A DNA stretch of 64,000 bases, from assembly GCA_958295755.1 (NCBI GenBank), contig OY282367.1, positions 124,001 to 188,000 of the forward strand. Direction: 5' to 3'. Positions 27,546 through 38,953 of this stretch are shown here, piece by piece. Position 1 is the first letter of the stretch. Every line of letters begins with the position of its first letter. A program made the position numbers and the translations under genes. This stretch comes from an uncultured Acidimicrobiales bacterium. Lineage in GTDB: Bacteria; Actinomycetota; Acidimicrobiia; Acidimicrobiales; Hopanoidiivorantaceae. The notes beneath the pieces were generated by a model. That model did no database searches, was not told the origin of the DNA, and worked only from the letters and a program-made list of their open reading frames with translations.

Positions 27546-28079
27546 ATGAGCACAGAACAAATCAGCAGTTACGCCAAAGCGATGGCGCAAATCGCCGAAG
27601 CCGAAGGTTGCCTAGACGAAGTAGCAGATGAGATGTTTCGCTTCTCTCGCGCCCTTCAGAGCAGCGACGAGCTTCGTGAAGCCCTTAGCGACCGCCATAT
27701 CCCGGTTCAACGTCGCCAGCAGATCGTGGAAGACCTGCTCGCTACCCGCGCCACCCCAGCCACAGTCGGAATGGTCTCACTGGTAGTAGCTGGCGAGCGT
27801 GCCAAAGATATCGCATCCATTGCCGAAGAGCTTGCCGACATAGCTGCCACTGCCAAGAGCGCAGAAGTAGCTTATGTGCGCTCTGCAGTGCCGCTGAACG
27901 AGGGCCAAATTTCTCGTCTCCGCCAATCCTTAAGTGAAGCCACAGGCAAAAATATAGAAGTAAAAGCATCAGTAGATCCCACGGTCATCGGAGGCATAAT
28001 CACCACTGTGGGTGACACTGTCATAGACGGTAGCGTTCGTTCTCGCCTTGCAAAACTCCGCGACACCTTCACAGGATGA
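27546..28079 (+). CDS. atpH: F-type ATP synthase subunit delta
   Basis: Connects the b/b' stalk to the top of F1. 177 residues, standard length. N-terminal helical bundle (SSYAKAMAQIAEAEGCLDEV) and the conserved C-terminal signature GGIITTVGDTVIDGSVRSRL. Not fused to a b subunit, unlike in mycobacteria. Confidence 0.93.
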   Translation: MSTEQISSYAKAMAQIAEAEGCLDEVADEMFRFSRALQSSDELREALSDRHIPVQRRQQIVEDLLATRATPATVGMVSLVVAGERAKDIASIAEELADIAATAKSAEVAYVRSAVPLNEGQISRLRQSLSEATGKNIEVKASVDPTVIGGIITTVGDTVIDGSVRSRLAKLRDTFTG

Positions 28080-28144
28080 CACACGGATTCTCTACTTGAA
28101 ATTGCTCGACAGCCCAGTCCCTCGACAGCCCAGAAAGAACAACC

Positions 28145-29767
28145 ATGGCTGAACTAACTATCAATACCGATGACATTCTCGCGGCTCTTCGCGCCAACTT
28201 GGAAGATTTCACACCCTCTGTGGAACATAGCCAAGTCGGGCTGGTTCTAGAAGTCGGCGACGGCATCGCCCGCATCTCAGGTCTTCCCGGGGCCGCCGTC
28301 AACGAGATGCTCGAGTTTGAAAATGGAAGCATCGGCCTCGCCCTCAACTTAGATGAAGATGTAGTCGGCGCAGTGGTGCTCGGCGAAGTAGATGAGATAG
28401 AAGAAGGCCAGATCGTCCGCGCTACTGGCAATATTCTCTCCGTCCCCGTCGGCGACAGAATGCTCGGCCGTGTCGTCAACGCCCTCGGCGAACCCATAGA
28501 CGGCAAGGGCCCTCTACCAGCTGGCCCCACCCGCCGCATGGAAGTGCAAGCCCCCGGCATCACCGGCCGCAAACCTGTCCATGAGCCACTCCAAACGGGT
28601 ATCAAGGCCATTGACTCGCTCATCCCTATCGGTCGCGGCCAGCGCGAGCTTATAATCGGCGACCGCAAAACAGGCAAAACTACCATCGCCGTAGACACCA
28701 TCTTGAACCAAGCAGGCCAAGGTGTCAACTGCGTATATGTAGCTATCGGTCAGAAGGCATCTACGGTCGCCCAAGTGGTCGCCACTCTGGAAGCTCACGG
28801 GGCTATGGAATACACCGTGGTAGTAGTCGCCCCCGCTTCCGACCCAGCCCCGTTCAAATATCTCGCCCCTTACGCAGGCTGCGCGATGGGCCAGCACTGG
28901 ATGGACAACGGTAGCCACGCTCTTGCCATCTATGACGATCTCTCTAAGCAAGCCGAGGCATACCGCCAGATGGCACTGCTACTACGCCGACCACCAGGGC
29001 GAGAAGCCTACCCCGGCGATGTTTTCTACCTCCACAGCCGTCTGCTAGAACGCGCCGCCAAACTTAACGATGAACGGGGCGCAGGTTCTCTAACTGCCTT
29101 ACCCATCATTGAAACCAAAGCAGGCGATGTCTCCGCCTATATTCCCACCAATGTCATTTCCATCACCGACGGACAGATTTATCTACAAGACGACCTCTTC
29201 AAGTCGGGCATCCGACCTGCAGTAGATGTGGGTATTTCGGTCTCACGGGTCGGTTCGGCTGCTCAGATCAAAGCCATGAAGTCGGCTGTCGGAACTCTCA
29301 AAGCCGACCTTCAGCAGTTCCGCGAGCTAGAAGCCTTCGCCACCTTCGGATCCGACTTAGATGCTGTCTCCCAAGCCCAGCTAGAGCGTGGCTACCGTCT
29401 CACCGAGCTTCTCAAGCAAGGCATTAATTCACCTCTGCCCGTAGGGGAGCAAGTCGTCTCGCTTTTCGCAGGCACACGAGGCTATCTCGACAATATCTCT
29501 GTTGAAGATGTACGCCGTTTTGAAACAGGCCTGCTGGAACATTTTCGTAGTAAAGACCTACTGAGAACTCTTGTAGAAAGTTTTGACGAAGAGGCTTTAG
29601 ACCGTGAAATTTCAACATACGCCAGTCAGTTCGCTGCTACTGACATATCAGCCCACACCGGCGAAGCCCCTGACCCTGAACACCACGGAGACGCCAGTGA
29701 ATCAACAGTCGACTCTTCAGTAACCCTGCCTGAGGTAGACCTTCAGCGTGAAGCTCAAGAAGATTGA
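28145..29767 (+). CDS. atpA: F-type ATP synthase subunit alpha
   Basis: Non-catalytic nucleotide-binding subunit of F1. P-loop GDRKTGKTT at residues 172-180; [14 protein letters not shown] and the family signature region [13 protein letters not shown] are present. The 540 residues include a C-terminal acidic tail ([16 protein letters not shown]) absent from most alpha subunits but common in actinobacteria. The stop lies at a duplicated AAGAAGATTGAG. Confidence 0.96.
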   Translation: MAELTINTDDILAALRANLEDFTPSVEHSQVGLVLEVGDGIARISGLPGAAVNEMLEFENGSIGLALNLDEDVVGAVVLGEVDEIEEGQIVRATGNILSVPVGDRMLGRVVNALGEPIDGKGPLPAGPTRRMEVQAPGITGRKPVHEPLQTGIKAIDSLIPIGRGQRELIIGDRKTGKTTIAVDTILNQAGQGVNCVYVAIGQKASTVAQVVATLEAHGAMEYTVVVVAPASDPAPFKYLAPYAGCAMGQHWMDNGSHALAIYDDLSKQAEAYRQMALLLRRPPGREAYPGDVFYLHSRLLERAAKLNDERGAGSLTALPIIETKAGDVSAYIPTNVISITDGQIYLQDDLFKSGIRPAVDVGISVSRVGSAAQIKAMKSAVGTLKADLQQFRELEAFATFGSDLDAVSQAQLERGYRLTELLKQGINSPLPVGEQVVSLFAGTRGYLDNISVEDVRRFETGLLEHFRSKDLLRTLVESFDEEALDREISTYASQFAATDISAHTGEAPDPEHHGDASESTVDSSVTLPEVDLQREAQED

Positions 29768-29805
29768 GTGTCACAAGAAGATTGAGCTTGTAGAGGAAAG
29801 ATACA

Positions 29806-32270
<2,465 letters not shown>

Positions 32271-32272
<2 letters not shown>

Positions 32273-32318
32273 AGGGTTTTAAGGCAGGGTTTTAGGACAG
32301 AGTTTTAGGACAGGGTTT
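32271..32318. repeat. GGGTTTTA-type repeats after the atpD stop
   Basis: Four imperfect copies of a 10-14 base unit (AGGACAGGGTTTT) span the spacer from the atpD stop to the atpC start. They sit between two genes that are usually tightly spaced. Confidence 0.8.
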
Positions 32319-32323
32319 TCTGC

Positions 32324-32731
32324 ATGGCAACAGAGACGATGAAAATAGAGATGGTATCACCTGAGCGGAACATCTTCTCAGGCGAAGCCTCTATGTTGGT
32401 AGCTCGCACCTCAGATGGCGATATCGCCTTTGAGCCTGGCCACATACCCTTCGTAGGTGTCCTTCAGCCCAAACAGGTTAAAGTCATCCTCACTGACGGC
32501 TCAATCCAATATGTTGCCGTTCATTCAGGCTTCGTAGAAGTTTGCAACAACGAGGTTTCTATCCTCTCTGACAGAGCAGAGCTAGCCTCCGAAATAGACG
32601 CCTCTCGTGCTGAGGCCGCTCGCGACCGAGCCCAACAAGCCCTCTCTGCCGATCCCGACGATGAAGCCGCCACAGCCGCTCTCAGCCGAGCCGAAACTCG
32701 TCTAGAAGTGATATCGCTCGCTAACCAATGA
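32324..32731 (+). CDS. atpC: F-type ATP synthase subunit epsilon
   Basis: Rotor-associated regulatory subunit. 135 residues: N-terminal beta-sandwich (MKIEMVSPERNIFSGEASML; GDIAFEPGHIPFVGVLQP) and a C-terminal helical hairpin rich in Ala/Arg/Glu (ASRAEAARDRAQQALS). Its stop overlaps the start of the acyl-CoA ligase gene by 4 bases (ATGA), so that gene is probably co-translated with the operon. Confidence 0.94.
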   Translation: MATETMKIEMVSPERNIFSGEASMLVARTSDGDIAFEPGHIPFVGVLQPKQVKVILTDGSIQYVAVHSGFVEVCNNEVSILSDRAELASEIDASRAEAARDRAQQALSADPDDEAATAALSRAETRLEVISLANQ

Positions 32732-34287
32732 AAGTCCCACTCAGTATCGGCGACTTCATAGCACGGGGGGAGGCGGTCTATCCCAACCGCATAGCCGTCA
32801 TAGACGAACCTGACCAACCCGCAGCCTCTTGGGGGGAGGTGACTTTTGCCGAGTTCGCCGAGCGATGTCGCCAGTTAGCTGCCGGGCTAGACCACCTAGG
32901 TATAGAGGCAGGTGAGCGTGTCGCCATTGTCTCGCACAACTCTGCTCGCCTCCTTCTGGCTATCTTTGCTTGCGCCAGCTCAGGTCGTATCTGCGTCCCC
33001 ATCAACTTCCGACTAAATCGAGACGAAGTCAGCTACATCGTGGAACACTCAGGCGCATCAATGCTACTCATAGACCCTGAGCTAGCCGATACTTTGGCCG
33101 ACATCGCTTGCCCTCATCGGTTCACTCTTGGCACCGAGAGCGACGAAGCTCTCCTTATTCCCAATGCCGATCCCCGCCTCTGGCAACCTGACGAAGACGC
33201 TACCGCTACCATCAACTACACCTCTGGAACTACCGGTCGCCCCAAAGGTGTGCAGATGACCCACCGCAACATCTGGCTGAACGCCGTTACCTTCGGCTGG
33301 ATGGCAGGCGTGAGCGATGACGATGTGTATCTCCACACTTTGCCTATGTTTCACTGCAACGGCTGGGGTATGCCTTTTGCTCTCCTCGGCACGGGCGTGC
33401 CCCAAGTAGTACTCCGCAAAGTAGACGGCACTGAAATCCTAAATCGCATCGCTCGCCACGGTGTTACTTACCTATGCGGTGCCCCCGCTGTAGTCAAAGC
33501 TGTGCTAGACGCCGCAGCGGGCTGGAGTGGCGAACAAGGCCCTATCCCCAGTGGCGTGCGTATGACCGTAGCTGGCGCGCCCCCGCCTAGCCGCATCATA
33601 GAGCAGATGGAAACGGATCTGGGTTGGGAGTTTATGCAGCTTTACGGACTCACTGAAACCACCCCCTATCTCACAATCAATCGCCGCCGCAAAGAGACCG
33701 ACCATCTCTCACCCTCTGAGCGGGCCGAACTTCTAGCTCGCCAGGGTGCCCCTGCCTTAGGCGTCAAACTCCACATCGCCGACAACGGCGAAGTCTGCGC
33801 CCAGGGCAATCACATAATGGACGGCTACTGGGAACAGCCCGAAGCCACAGCTGAAGCCATAGCCGAAGGCTGGTTCCACACCGGCGATGTTGGCTTCATA
33901 GATGATGACAACTACTTAGTACTGCGCGACCGTAGCAAAGATGTGGTCATCTCAGGCGGCGAAAACGTATCGTCTATAGAGGTTGAAGACTGTTTGTTCT
34001 CTCATCCTGGCGTAGCAGAAGTGGCAGTGATAGGTGTTCCCGATGAAAAGTGGGGTGAGACGGTGAAGGCAGTAGTGGTAAGAACAGCTGCTACTAAAGA
34101 ACCGGCAACAGAACAAGAGCTGATTGATTATTGCCGTAGCCGGATGGCTCATTTCAAGTGTCCAACTTCGGTAGATTTCTGCGAAGAGTTGCCCCGCACA
34201 GCTACGGGCAAAGTCCAAAAATACCGTCTGCGTCAACCCTACTGGGAAGACCCCTACTGGAAAGATAAAGCCAGCTTTATAAACTGA
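32728..34287 (+). CDS. Acyl-CoA synthetase (AMP-forming ligase family)
   Basis: ANL-superfamily adenylating enzyme, 519 residues. ATP-binding motif YTSGTTGRPKG at 164-174; QLYGLTETTP; GEVCAQGNHIMDGYW; GWFHTGDVG with the Asp that contacts ribose; hinge DRSKDVVISGGENV; and the C-terminal catalytic Lys in PRTATGKVQKY. It most resembles medium/long-chain fatty acyl-CoA ligases; exact chain length not predictable. The 4-base overlap with atpC is an odd coupling of lipid metabolism to the atp operon. Confidence 0.88.
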   Translation: MKVPLSIGDFIARGEAVYPNRIAVIDEPDQPAASWGEVTFAEFAERCRQLAAGLDHLGIEAGERVAIVSHNSARLLLAIFACASSGRICVPINFRLNRDEVSYIVEHSGASMLLIDPELADTLADIACPHRFTLGTESDEALLIPNADPRLWQPDEDATATINYTSGTTGRPKGVQMTHRNIWLNAVTFGWMAGVSDDDVYLHTLPMFHCNGWGMPFALLGTGVPQVVLRKVDGTEILNRIARHGVTYLCGAPAVVKAVLDAAAGWSGEQGPIPSGVRMTVAGAPPPSRIIEQMETDLGWEFMQLYGLTETTPYLTINRRRKETDHLSPSERAELLARQGAPALGVKLHIADNGEVCAQGNHIMDGYWEQPEATAEAIAEGWFHTGDVGFIDDDNYLVLRDRSKDVVISGGENVSSIEVEDCLFSHPGVAEVAVIGVPDEKWGETVKAVVVRTAATKEPATEQELIDYCRSRMAHFKCPTSVDFCEELPRTATGKVQKYRLRQPYWEDPYWKDKASFIN

Positions 34288-34369
34288 AAGCTAACAAAGC
34301 TAACAAAGCATATTTGTCTGTCTGCACTTATAGCCCGATCACCTAACTTCCCAGAAAGCGAGAACAGCT

Positions 34370-35413
34370 ATGAAATATCGTCCTTTAGGCCACACAGGTG
34401 TGATGGTCAGCGAATACTGCCTAGGTGCCATGATGTACGGACAAATGGGCAACCCCGACCACGATGACTGTATTCGCCAGATACATGCCTGCTTGGACGC
34501 TGGCATCAACTTCATTGACACCGCCGATGTCTATTCTCTGGGCGAGTCGGAAGAGATCGTGGGCAAAGCTCTCAAAGATCGCCGCGAGAATGTGGTGCTA
34601 GCTACGAAGTTCTACGCCCCGATGGGCGAAGATGTCAACCAACTTGGTGCCTCACGCCGTTGGATCATGCAAGAGGTTGAAAACAGCCTCCGTCGGCTCA
34701 ACACCGACTACATAGATCTCTACCAAGTCCATCGTTTCCCTGAAGGCGTAGACATCGCTGAGACGCTCTCCGCCTTCACCGACTTGCAACGCCAAGGCAA
34801 AATCCGCTACGCAGGCTCCTCAGAATGGCCCGTGGATCGTATCGTTGAAGCCCGCTGGGTGTCTGAGCAACAAAACCTCACCCCGTATCGCTGTGAGCAA
34901 GCGCAATACAATCTCTTTACTCGCCGCATAGAACGTGAAGTGCTTCCGGCTTGTGCCCGATATGGCATGGGCGTTATCCTTTGGAGTCCCCTAGCTGGGG
35001 GCTGGCTCACCGGCCGTTATCGCTCTTCCGCCGACTTCACCGAAGAAAGCCGTCTGGTGCGTTTCAGTCAGCGATGGGGCCGTATGGATCCAGAAAGTGC
35101 TTTGAACCAACGCAAGATGGCTCTAGTGGAAGACCTAGCTCAGATAGCCGATGCCGCAGGGGTGTCATTAACCCACCTAGCTGTGGCTTGGACATTGGAG
35201 CACCCCGCCGTTACCTCCACGATCATCGGCCCCCGCACCCACGAGCAACTAGACGACCTCCTAGCCGGTGCCGATATAGTCCTAGACGAAGACACCCTAG
35301 ACGCTATAGACGCTCTGCTTCCCCCCGGCACCAACATAAACCCAACTGATCCATCCTCAGAGCCGGCCGCTATGAGCAAAGACCAACGCAGGCGGGCTTC
35401 TCGCGCTTCTTAG
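34370..35413 (+). CDS. Aldo/keto reductase
   Basis: NADPH-dependent TIM-barrel oxidoreductase, 347 residues. The catalytic tetrad is visible: D50 and Y55 in NFIDTADVYSLGES, K80 in VVLATKFY, H121 in DLYQVHRFP. The C-terminal segment STIIGPRTHEQLDDLLAG is the cofactor-binding end typical of the YghZ/Kv-beta-like group. Substrate unknown. The stop is followed by two copies of a CGC(C/T)CTTCTTC motif and then a C8-A9 homopolymer tract. Confidence 0.88.
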   Translation: MKYRPLGHTGVMVSEYCLGAMMYGQMGNPDHDDCIRQIHACLDAGINFIDTADVYSLGESEEIVGKALKDRRENVVLATKFYAPMGEDVNQLGASRRWIMQEVENSLRRLNTDYIDLYQVHRFPEGVDIAETLSAFTDLQRQGKIRYAGSSEWPVDRIVEARWVSEQQNLTPYRCEQAQYNLFTRRIEREVLPACARYGMGVILWSPLAGGWLTGRYRSSADFTEESRLVRFSQRWGRMDPESALNQRKMALVEDLAQIADAAGVSLTHLAVAWTLEHPAVTSTIIGPRTHEQLDDLLAGADIVLDEDTLDAIDALLPPGTNINPTDPSSEPAAMSKDQRRRASRAS

Positions 35414-35441
35414 CACGCCCTTCTTCGCACGCTCTTCTTCA

Positions 35442-35458
35442 CCCCCCCCAAAAAAAAA
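35442..35458. repeat. C8-A9 homopolymer tract
   Basis: Eight C followed by nine A lie between the aldo/keto reductase and the SAM-adenosyltransferase gene. It is outside coding sequence and may be length-variable. Could mark sequencing uncertainty as well. Confidence 0.75.
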
Positions 35459-35505
35459 TTTGTGACCCAGGTGGAGTGGCGGCGGGAGTGGCGGTGGGAG
35501 TAACT

Positions 35506-36456
35506 ATGCGAAACATCTCGTTTTTGTCCGATTATGGCACAAAGGATGAGTTTGTAGGCGTAGTCAAGTCGGTCATCTTATCCATCGCCGCAGATGTGCA
35601 GATAACCGACATAACTCACAACATCGCTCGCCACGACATCCGAGCAGGTAGCCTAGCTTTGGCACGCGCCTCCCAGTATCTGAACCCCGGCGTAGTCCTA
35701 GCAGTTGTAGACCCCGGCGTGGGTAGTAGCCGAAGGGCAGTGGCTGTCGAACTTTCCACAGCCAGCAGCGAGGGCTATCCCAGCGTGCTGATCGGCCCCG
35801 ACAACGGCCTACTAGCACCTGCTGTAGGCCTTTTGGGCGGTGTCAGCCGAGCTGTATCGCTCACTAACACCGACTTTCAACTTCCCTCAGCCGGTGCAAC
35901 TTTTGCCGGCCGCGACATCTTCGCCCCCGCCGCCGCACACCTCTGTGCAGGCATCGCCTTTGAAGAGTTAGGCGAAGACATCCCCGTAGCTACCTTGATG
36001 CCTGCGGTAGTCCCGTCGGCACAAATCCAAAGCGATCAAATTGTCGCAGAAATTCTATGGATAGATAGTTTCGGCAACGCCCAGTTAAATATTGGTCTCG
36101 ATGATATTTCTCCCCTAGGCGAGCGTTTCGCTCTGAAAATCTTAGGTCTCCCTGAAGGCGCAACCCAGCAACCTGTTTTCCTCCAAAGAGTAGGAGCTCA
36201 AAGTAGCGATCCCTCAGCCTTCGGCAAACAGGCCTCCACCCGTCCCCTAGTAGCGTCCATAGTCGCCTCCTACGATCAAATCGCCTCCAGAGATATAGCC
36301 CTGGTCATAGATTCCTACGCCATGATATCAATAGCTATGCGCCAACAATCTGCGGCCAGCGAACTCTCTTTAGAAGAAGGCATGTCAGTAGTTATGTCTC
36401 CACTCACAGGAGACTTGGTAGAGTTGCCCACCCGCTTTTCACAGAGAAAATCTTAG
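35506..36456 (+). CDS. SAM hydroxide adenosyltransferase / DUF62-family protein
   Basis: Member of the fluorinase/duf62 family, which splits S-adenosylmethionine to adenosine and methionine using water or hydroxide. Recognisable motifs: FLSDYGTKDEFVGVVK at the N terminus, DITHNIARHDI, VDPGVGSSRRA, IGPDNGLLAPA, and AGRDIFAPAAAHL. The 316 residues fit the family. I chose ATG 35506, preceded by GGGAG with 5 bases spacing, over the upstream in-frame start at 35476. The physiological role of this family is not settled. Confidence 0.85.
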   Translation: MRNISFLSDYGTKDEFVGVVKSVILSIAADVQITDITHNIARHDIRAGSLALARASQYLNPGVVLAVVDPGVGSSRRAVAVELSTASSEGYPSVLIGPDNGLLAPAVGLLGGVSRAVSLTNTDFQLPSAGATFAGRDIFAPAAAHLCAGIAFEELGEDIPVATLMPAVVPSAQIQSDQIVAEILWIDSFGNAQLNIGLDDISPLGERFALKILGLPEGATQQPVFLQRVGAQSSDPSAFGKQASTRPLVASIVASYDQIASRDIALVIDSYAMISIAMRQQSAASELSLEEGMSVVMSPLTGDLVELPTRFSQRKS

Positions 36457-36458
36457 GA

Positions 36459-36506
36459 ACTAGCCGCCTTTGCCACTAGCCGCCTTTGCCACTAGCCGTC
36501 TTTGCC
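36459..36506. repeat. 16-nt tandem repeat x3 covering the hemC 3' end
   Basis: ACTAGCCGCCTTTGCC is repeated three times (third copy with one change). The hemC stop codon (complement of CTA at 36476-36478) lies inside the array, so array length sets the last codons of HemC. Confidence 0.85.
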
Positions 36507-37570
36507 AGTAGCGAGTGGGCTAGATTTTGCCCAGTTGTGGCGGCTGTTTGAGCTTCTAGCAGTGAAACGGTGATAGTTTCGCGGATGCTGCTGGGGGTGG
36601 CGAGGAAAGCTGTTAGGCGAAGAGTTGGCTTGTGGGCTTCTGCCTCGTCATATTCGCCAGGCAAAGCATATTTGCCAGGAAAAGCATATTCGGCAGGCAA
36701 AGCATATTCGCCAGGCAAGTCGCCAGACAAATCGCCAGACAAAGCATATTCCAAAGTGGCATAAGCTCCTGCTGGCAGGTTGCAGTCGCCACCTAGAGCT
36801 TGCAGAAAACCACGCTCGGCTTCTAGGCAGATGCGAGTAGGGGAGTGCTCTATGGTTGACAGTAACTGTTGTGTGGTTTCGTCATCACTGCGACATTCCA
36901 CAGCAATCACCCCTTGGCCAACTTGTGGAGTAAATACCTCAGTCTCAAGCACATCTATAACTTTGCTTTCATTCCCATGAATCTCTACTTTTCTGGAGAT
37001 ATTGTCCTTGCTGGAGGCACCGCCGCCAATATCTACCTCCTCAACAAACCCCAAACGATTCAAAGCCGCAACAGCCACAACAATGGCGTGGCAGTTACTC
37101 GTAGCTGCCAGACGAGTAGCTATGTTGCCCCGAAGATCAACAAAACACAAGTCAGGGCGCAAGGCAGCAAGTTGTGCCTTACGGCGGGGAGCACCCGTAG
37201 CAACCGTCGCCCCAGCAGGCAAATCCGCAAGGCGACATCCCACCAGAGCATCCCTAGGGTCGCCCCGCTTCAGCACTGCTCCTATGGTCAAGCCTTCAGG
37301 TGTCTGCGCGGGCAAGTCCTTGGCTGAGTGCACAGCAACATCAGCTGCCCCCGAAAGCACAGCTGCTTGCACTTCTTTCACGAAAATACCCTTGCCTCCA
37401 ATCTCAGAAAGCGAAGAAGTTATATCACGGTCGCCTGCCGTAGTAGTAATTAAAAGCTCGCTCGAAACTCTTTGGTTCTTAGTTTCTAGCTCCCGCAACA
37501 CTGCCTTAGCCTGCCATTGAGCAAGCTCACTACCCCTCGTTGCAATCAGCAATTCAACTCCGCAAGTCAA
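36476..37570 (-). CDS. hemC: Porphobilinogen deaminase with repeat insertion
   Basis: Polymerises four porphobilinogens to hydroxymethylbilane. The dipyrromethane-carrying Cys is C263 in LGGDCNLPAGAYA; ATRGSELAQWQA, HSAKDLPAQ and TGAPRRKAQL are intact. 364 residues, longer than the usual ~310 because domain 3 carries a repeat insertion (GDLSGDLPGEYALPAEYAFPGKYALPGEYDE) and a Thr/Ala-rich tail. It follows and overlaps hemA by 17 bases on the - strand, as in other actinobacteria. Confidence 0.94.
   Translation of the reverse strand: MTCGVELLIATRGSELAQWQAKAVLRELETKNQRVSSELLITTTAGDRDITSSLSEIGGKGIFVKEVQAAVLSGAADVAVHSAKDLPAQTPEGLTIGAVLKRGDPRDALVGCRLADLPAGATVATGAPRRKAQLAALRPDLCFVDLRGNIATRLAATSNCHAIVVAVAALNRLGFVEEVDIGGGASSKDNISRKVEIHGNESKVIDVLETEVFTPQVGQGVIAVECRSDDETTQQLLSTIEHSPTRICLEAERGFLQALGGDCNLPAGAYATLEYALSGDLSGDLPGEYALPAEYAFPGKYALPGEYDEAEAHKPTLRLTAFLATPSSIRETITVSLLEAQTAATTGQNLAHSLLAKTASGKGG
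36648..36752 (-). repeat. 18-nt and 12-nt tandem repeats inside hemC
   Basis: On the + strand the unit AAAGCATATTCGCCAGGC recurs four times, followed by AAGTCGCCAGAC-type 12-base units. Translated on - they give the (A/G)EYALPGK repeats in the third domain of HemC. In frame throughout. Confidence 0.85.
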
Positions 37571-38834
37571 ACAAATCGCGCAATGCTTCGCCCAATGCCT
37601 CAGAATCGGGCGAATCGACTGACTCTCGAATCCGGGTAGTGGGGGTGTGAAGTACCTTGTTCACGATGCTGTGCACCAGTGCCTCCACCGACTCCATTTG
37701 GTCGGGGCTCAGCGAAGCCAGCTGCGATTCAAATTTGTCAAACTCAGATTGTGAGATGTCGCAGATACTGCGGCGAAAATCTACGATCAGTGGTGCTATC
37801 GCCTCTGCCGAATCCGATGCCAAATAAATCTGAACTTCCTCGTTGATGATTGCCTGTGCACGATGCATCTCTTCCAGCGATCCCTCCGATTCCGTCGCCT
37901 CAGAAGCCTTAGCCACATACGACTGCACATCGGTAATATCAAAAAGCGTCACCCCGTCAATCCCTGAGATAGTAGGGTCGACATCTCTGGGCACAGCCAA
38001 ATCCAACACCACCAGCCTTTTTTTGCGCCGTTTCATCACTTCTGCTATCTCGCTGTGTTCCAGCATCAGCGAAGGCGCACCCGTGGCGCAAAATAAAAAG
38101 TCCACGGCCGCTAGCTCATCGCCCAACTCGTCCAAGTGAACAGCTCGCCCGCCGACTTCTGCAGCCAGATGGCTGGCGCGCTGCCAAGTCCGACTTGCTA
38201 CGCAAACCTCTGCCAAATCCATCCCTGAAAGAATTCTCGCCCCCGTCTGCCCTACTTCACCTGTTCCCAGCAACAACGCACGCCGCCCTGAAAGGTCGCT
38301 TAACTCTTGCTGCAACAGCCCCACAGCTGCTTCGCAAACTGAAGAAATTTTTGAACTGCCCACAGATGTATTGGAACGCACCCGCTTACCCGTCTGCAGC
38401 GCATGACGAAATAGACGGTTCAGCCCCGGCCCAGCTGTGCCTTCCCGCTGGGCTACTTCCCAAGCCCGCTTCACCTGCCCCTGTATTTCACTTTCGCCGA
38501 GCACGGCTGAATCCAGCCCGCTCACCACTCTGAAAAGATGCGCTGATGCATCGGCTCCGAACAGCGAATAAAGCTGTTGGGAAAACTCTCCAAGCGGCAT
38601 ATAGGAAAACTCAGCCAAAAACTCTCGCACATTCTCATAAGCCCCGTGAAAAGTATCTGCAAACGCATAAATCTCAACCCGATTGCAGGTAGAAAGCACC
38701 ACAGCTTCCTGCACATGCTCTAAGCCCCGCAGCTCAGCCAAAGCCTTCTCTAGCCGCACCTCAGGAACGCCCACCCGCTCTAACAATGCGAGCGGTGCGC
38801 TGCGGTGATTAAGACCAACCACAAAAACAGACAT
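37554..38834 (-). CDS. hemA: Glutamyl-tRNA reductase
   Basis: First committed enzyme of the C5 tetrapyrrole pathway: reduces Glu-tRNA to glutamate-1-semialdehyde. The catalytic Cys is C50 in STCNRVEIY; VGLNHRSAPLALLERV starts the protein; the NADPH domain has LLGTGEVGQTGARIL; RDVDPTISG and a C-terminal dimerisation helix follow. 426 residues from ATG 38834; the longer in-frame start at 38951 adds non-family sequence and crosses the divergent promoter region. Overlaps hemC. Confidence 0.95.
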   Translation of the reverse strand: MSVFVVGLNHRSAPLALLERVGVPEVRLEKALAELRGLEHVQEAVVLSTCNRVEIYAFADTFHGAYENVREFLAEFSYMPLGEFSQQLYSLFGADASAHLFRVVSGLDSAVLGESEIQGQVKRAWEVAQREGTAGPGLNRLFRHALQTGKRVRSNTSVGSSKISSVCEAAVGLLQQELSDLSGRRALLLGTGEVGQTGARILSGMDLAEVCVASRTWQRASHLAAEVGGRAVHLDELGDELAAVDFLFCATGAPSLMLEHSEIAEVMKRRKKRLVVLDLAVPRDVDPTISGIDGVTLFDITDVQSYVAKASEATESEGSLEEMHRAQAIINEEVQIYLASDSAEAIAPLIVDFRRSICDISQSEFDKFESQLASLSPDQMESVEALVHSIVNKVLHTPTTRIRESVDSPDSEALGEALRDLFDLRS

Positions 38835-38953
38835 AAGCATCAAAATTCTAACAGGTTTTCCCAGTAATATTCCACCGGTCTCTCTTTGGAAGCTGTGTAT
38901 CTCTTTAGAAGGTGTGCGGTTTGTTTTGTGGTAGACCGGTTTACGATACAAAT
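38835..38953. promoter_or_regulatory. Divergent hemA / siroheme gene promoter region with paired ACCGGTCT sites
   Basis: ACCGGTCT (38874-38881) and its exact reverse complement AGACCGGT (38933-38940) flank the region, 59 bases centre to centre. TACGAT (38942-38947) ends 6 bases before the + strand ATG at 38954, a -10-like element for a leaderless transcript. On the - strand TAGAAT (38850-38845) is a possible -10 for hemA. The paired sites could be operators of one regulator acting on both genes. No known regulator motif is recognised. Confidence 0.35.

Noticed and set aside
38835..38951. N-terminal extension of hemA from 38,951
   Set aside because: The added residues are not family-like and cross the divergent promoter; VGLNHRSAP at the true start matches the family.
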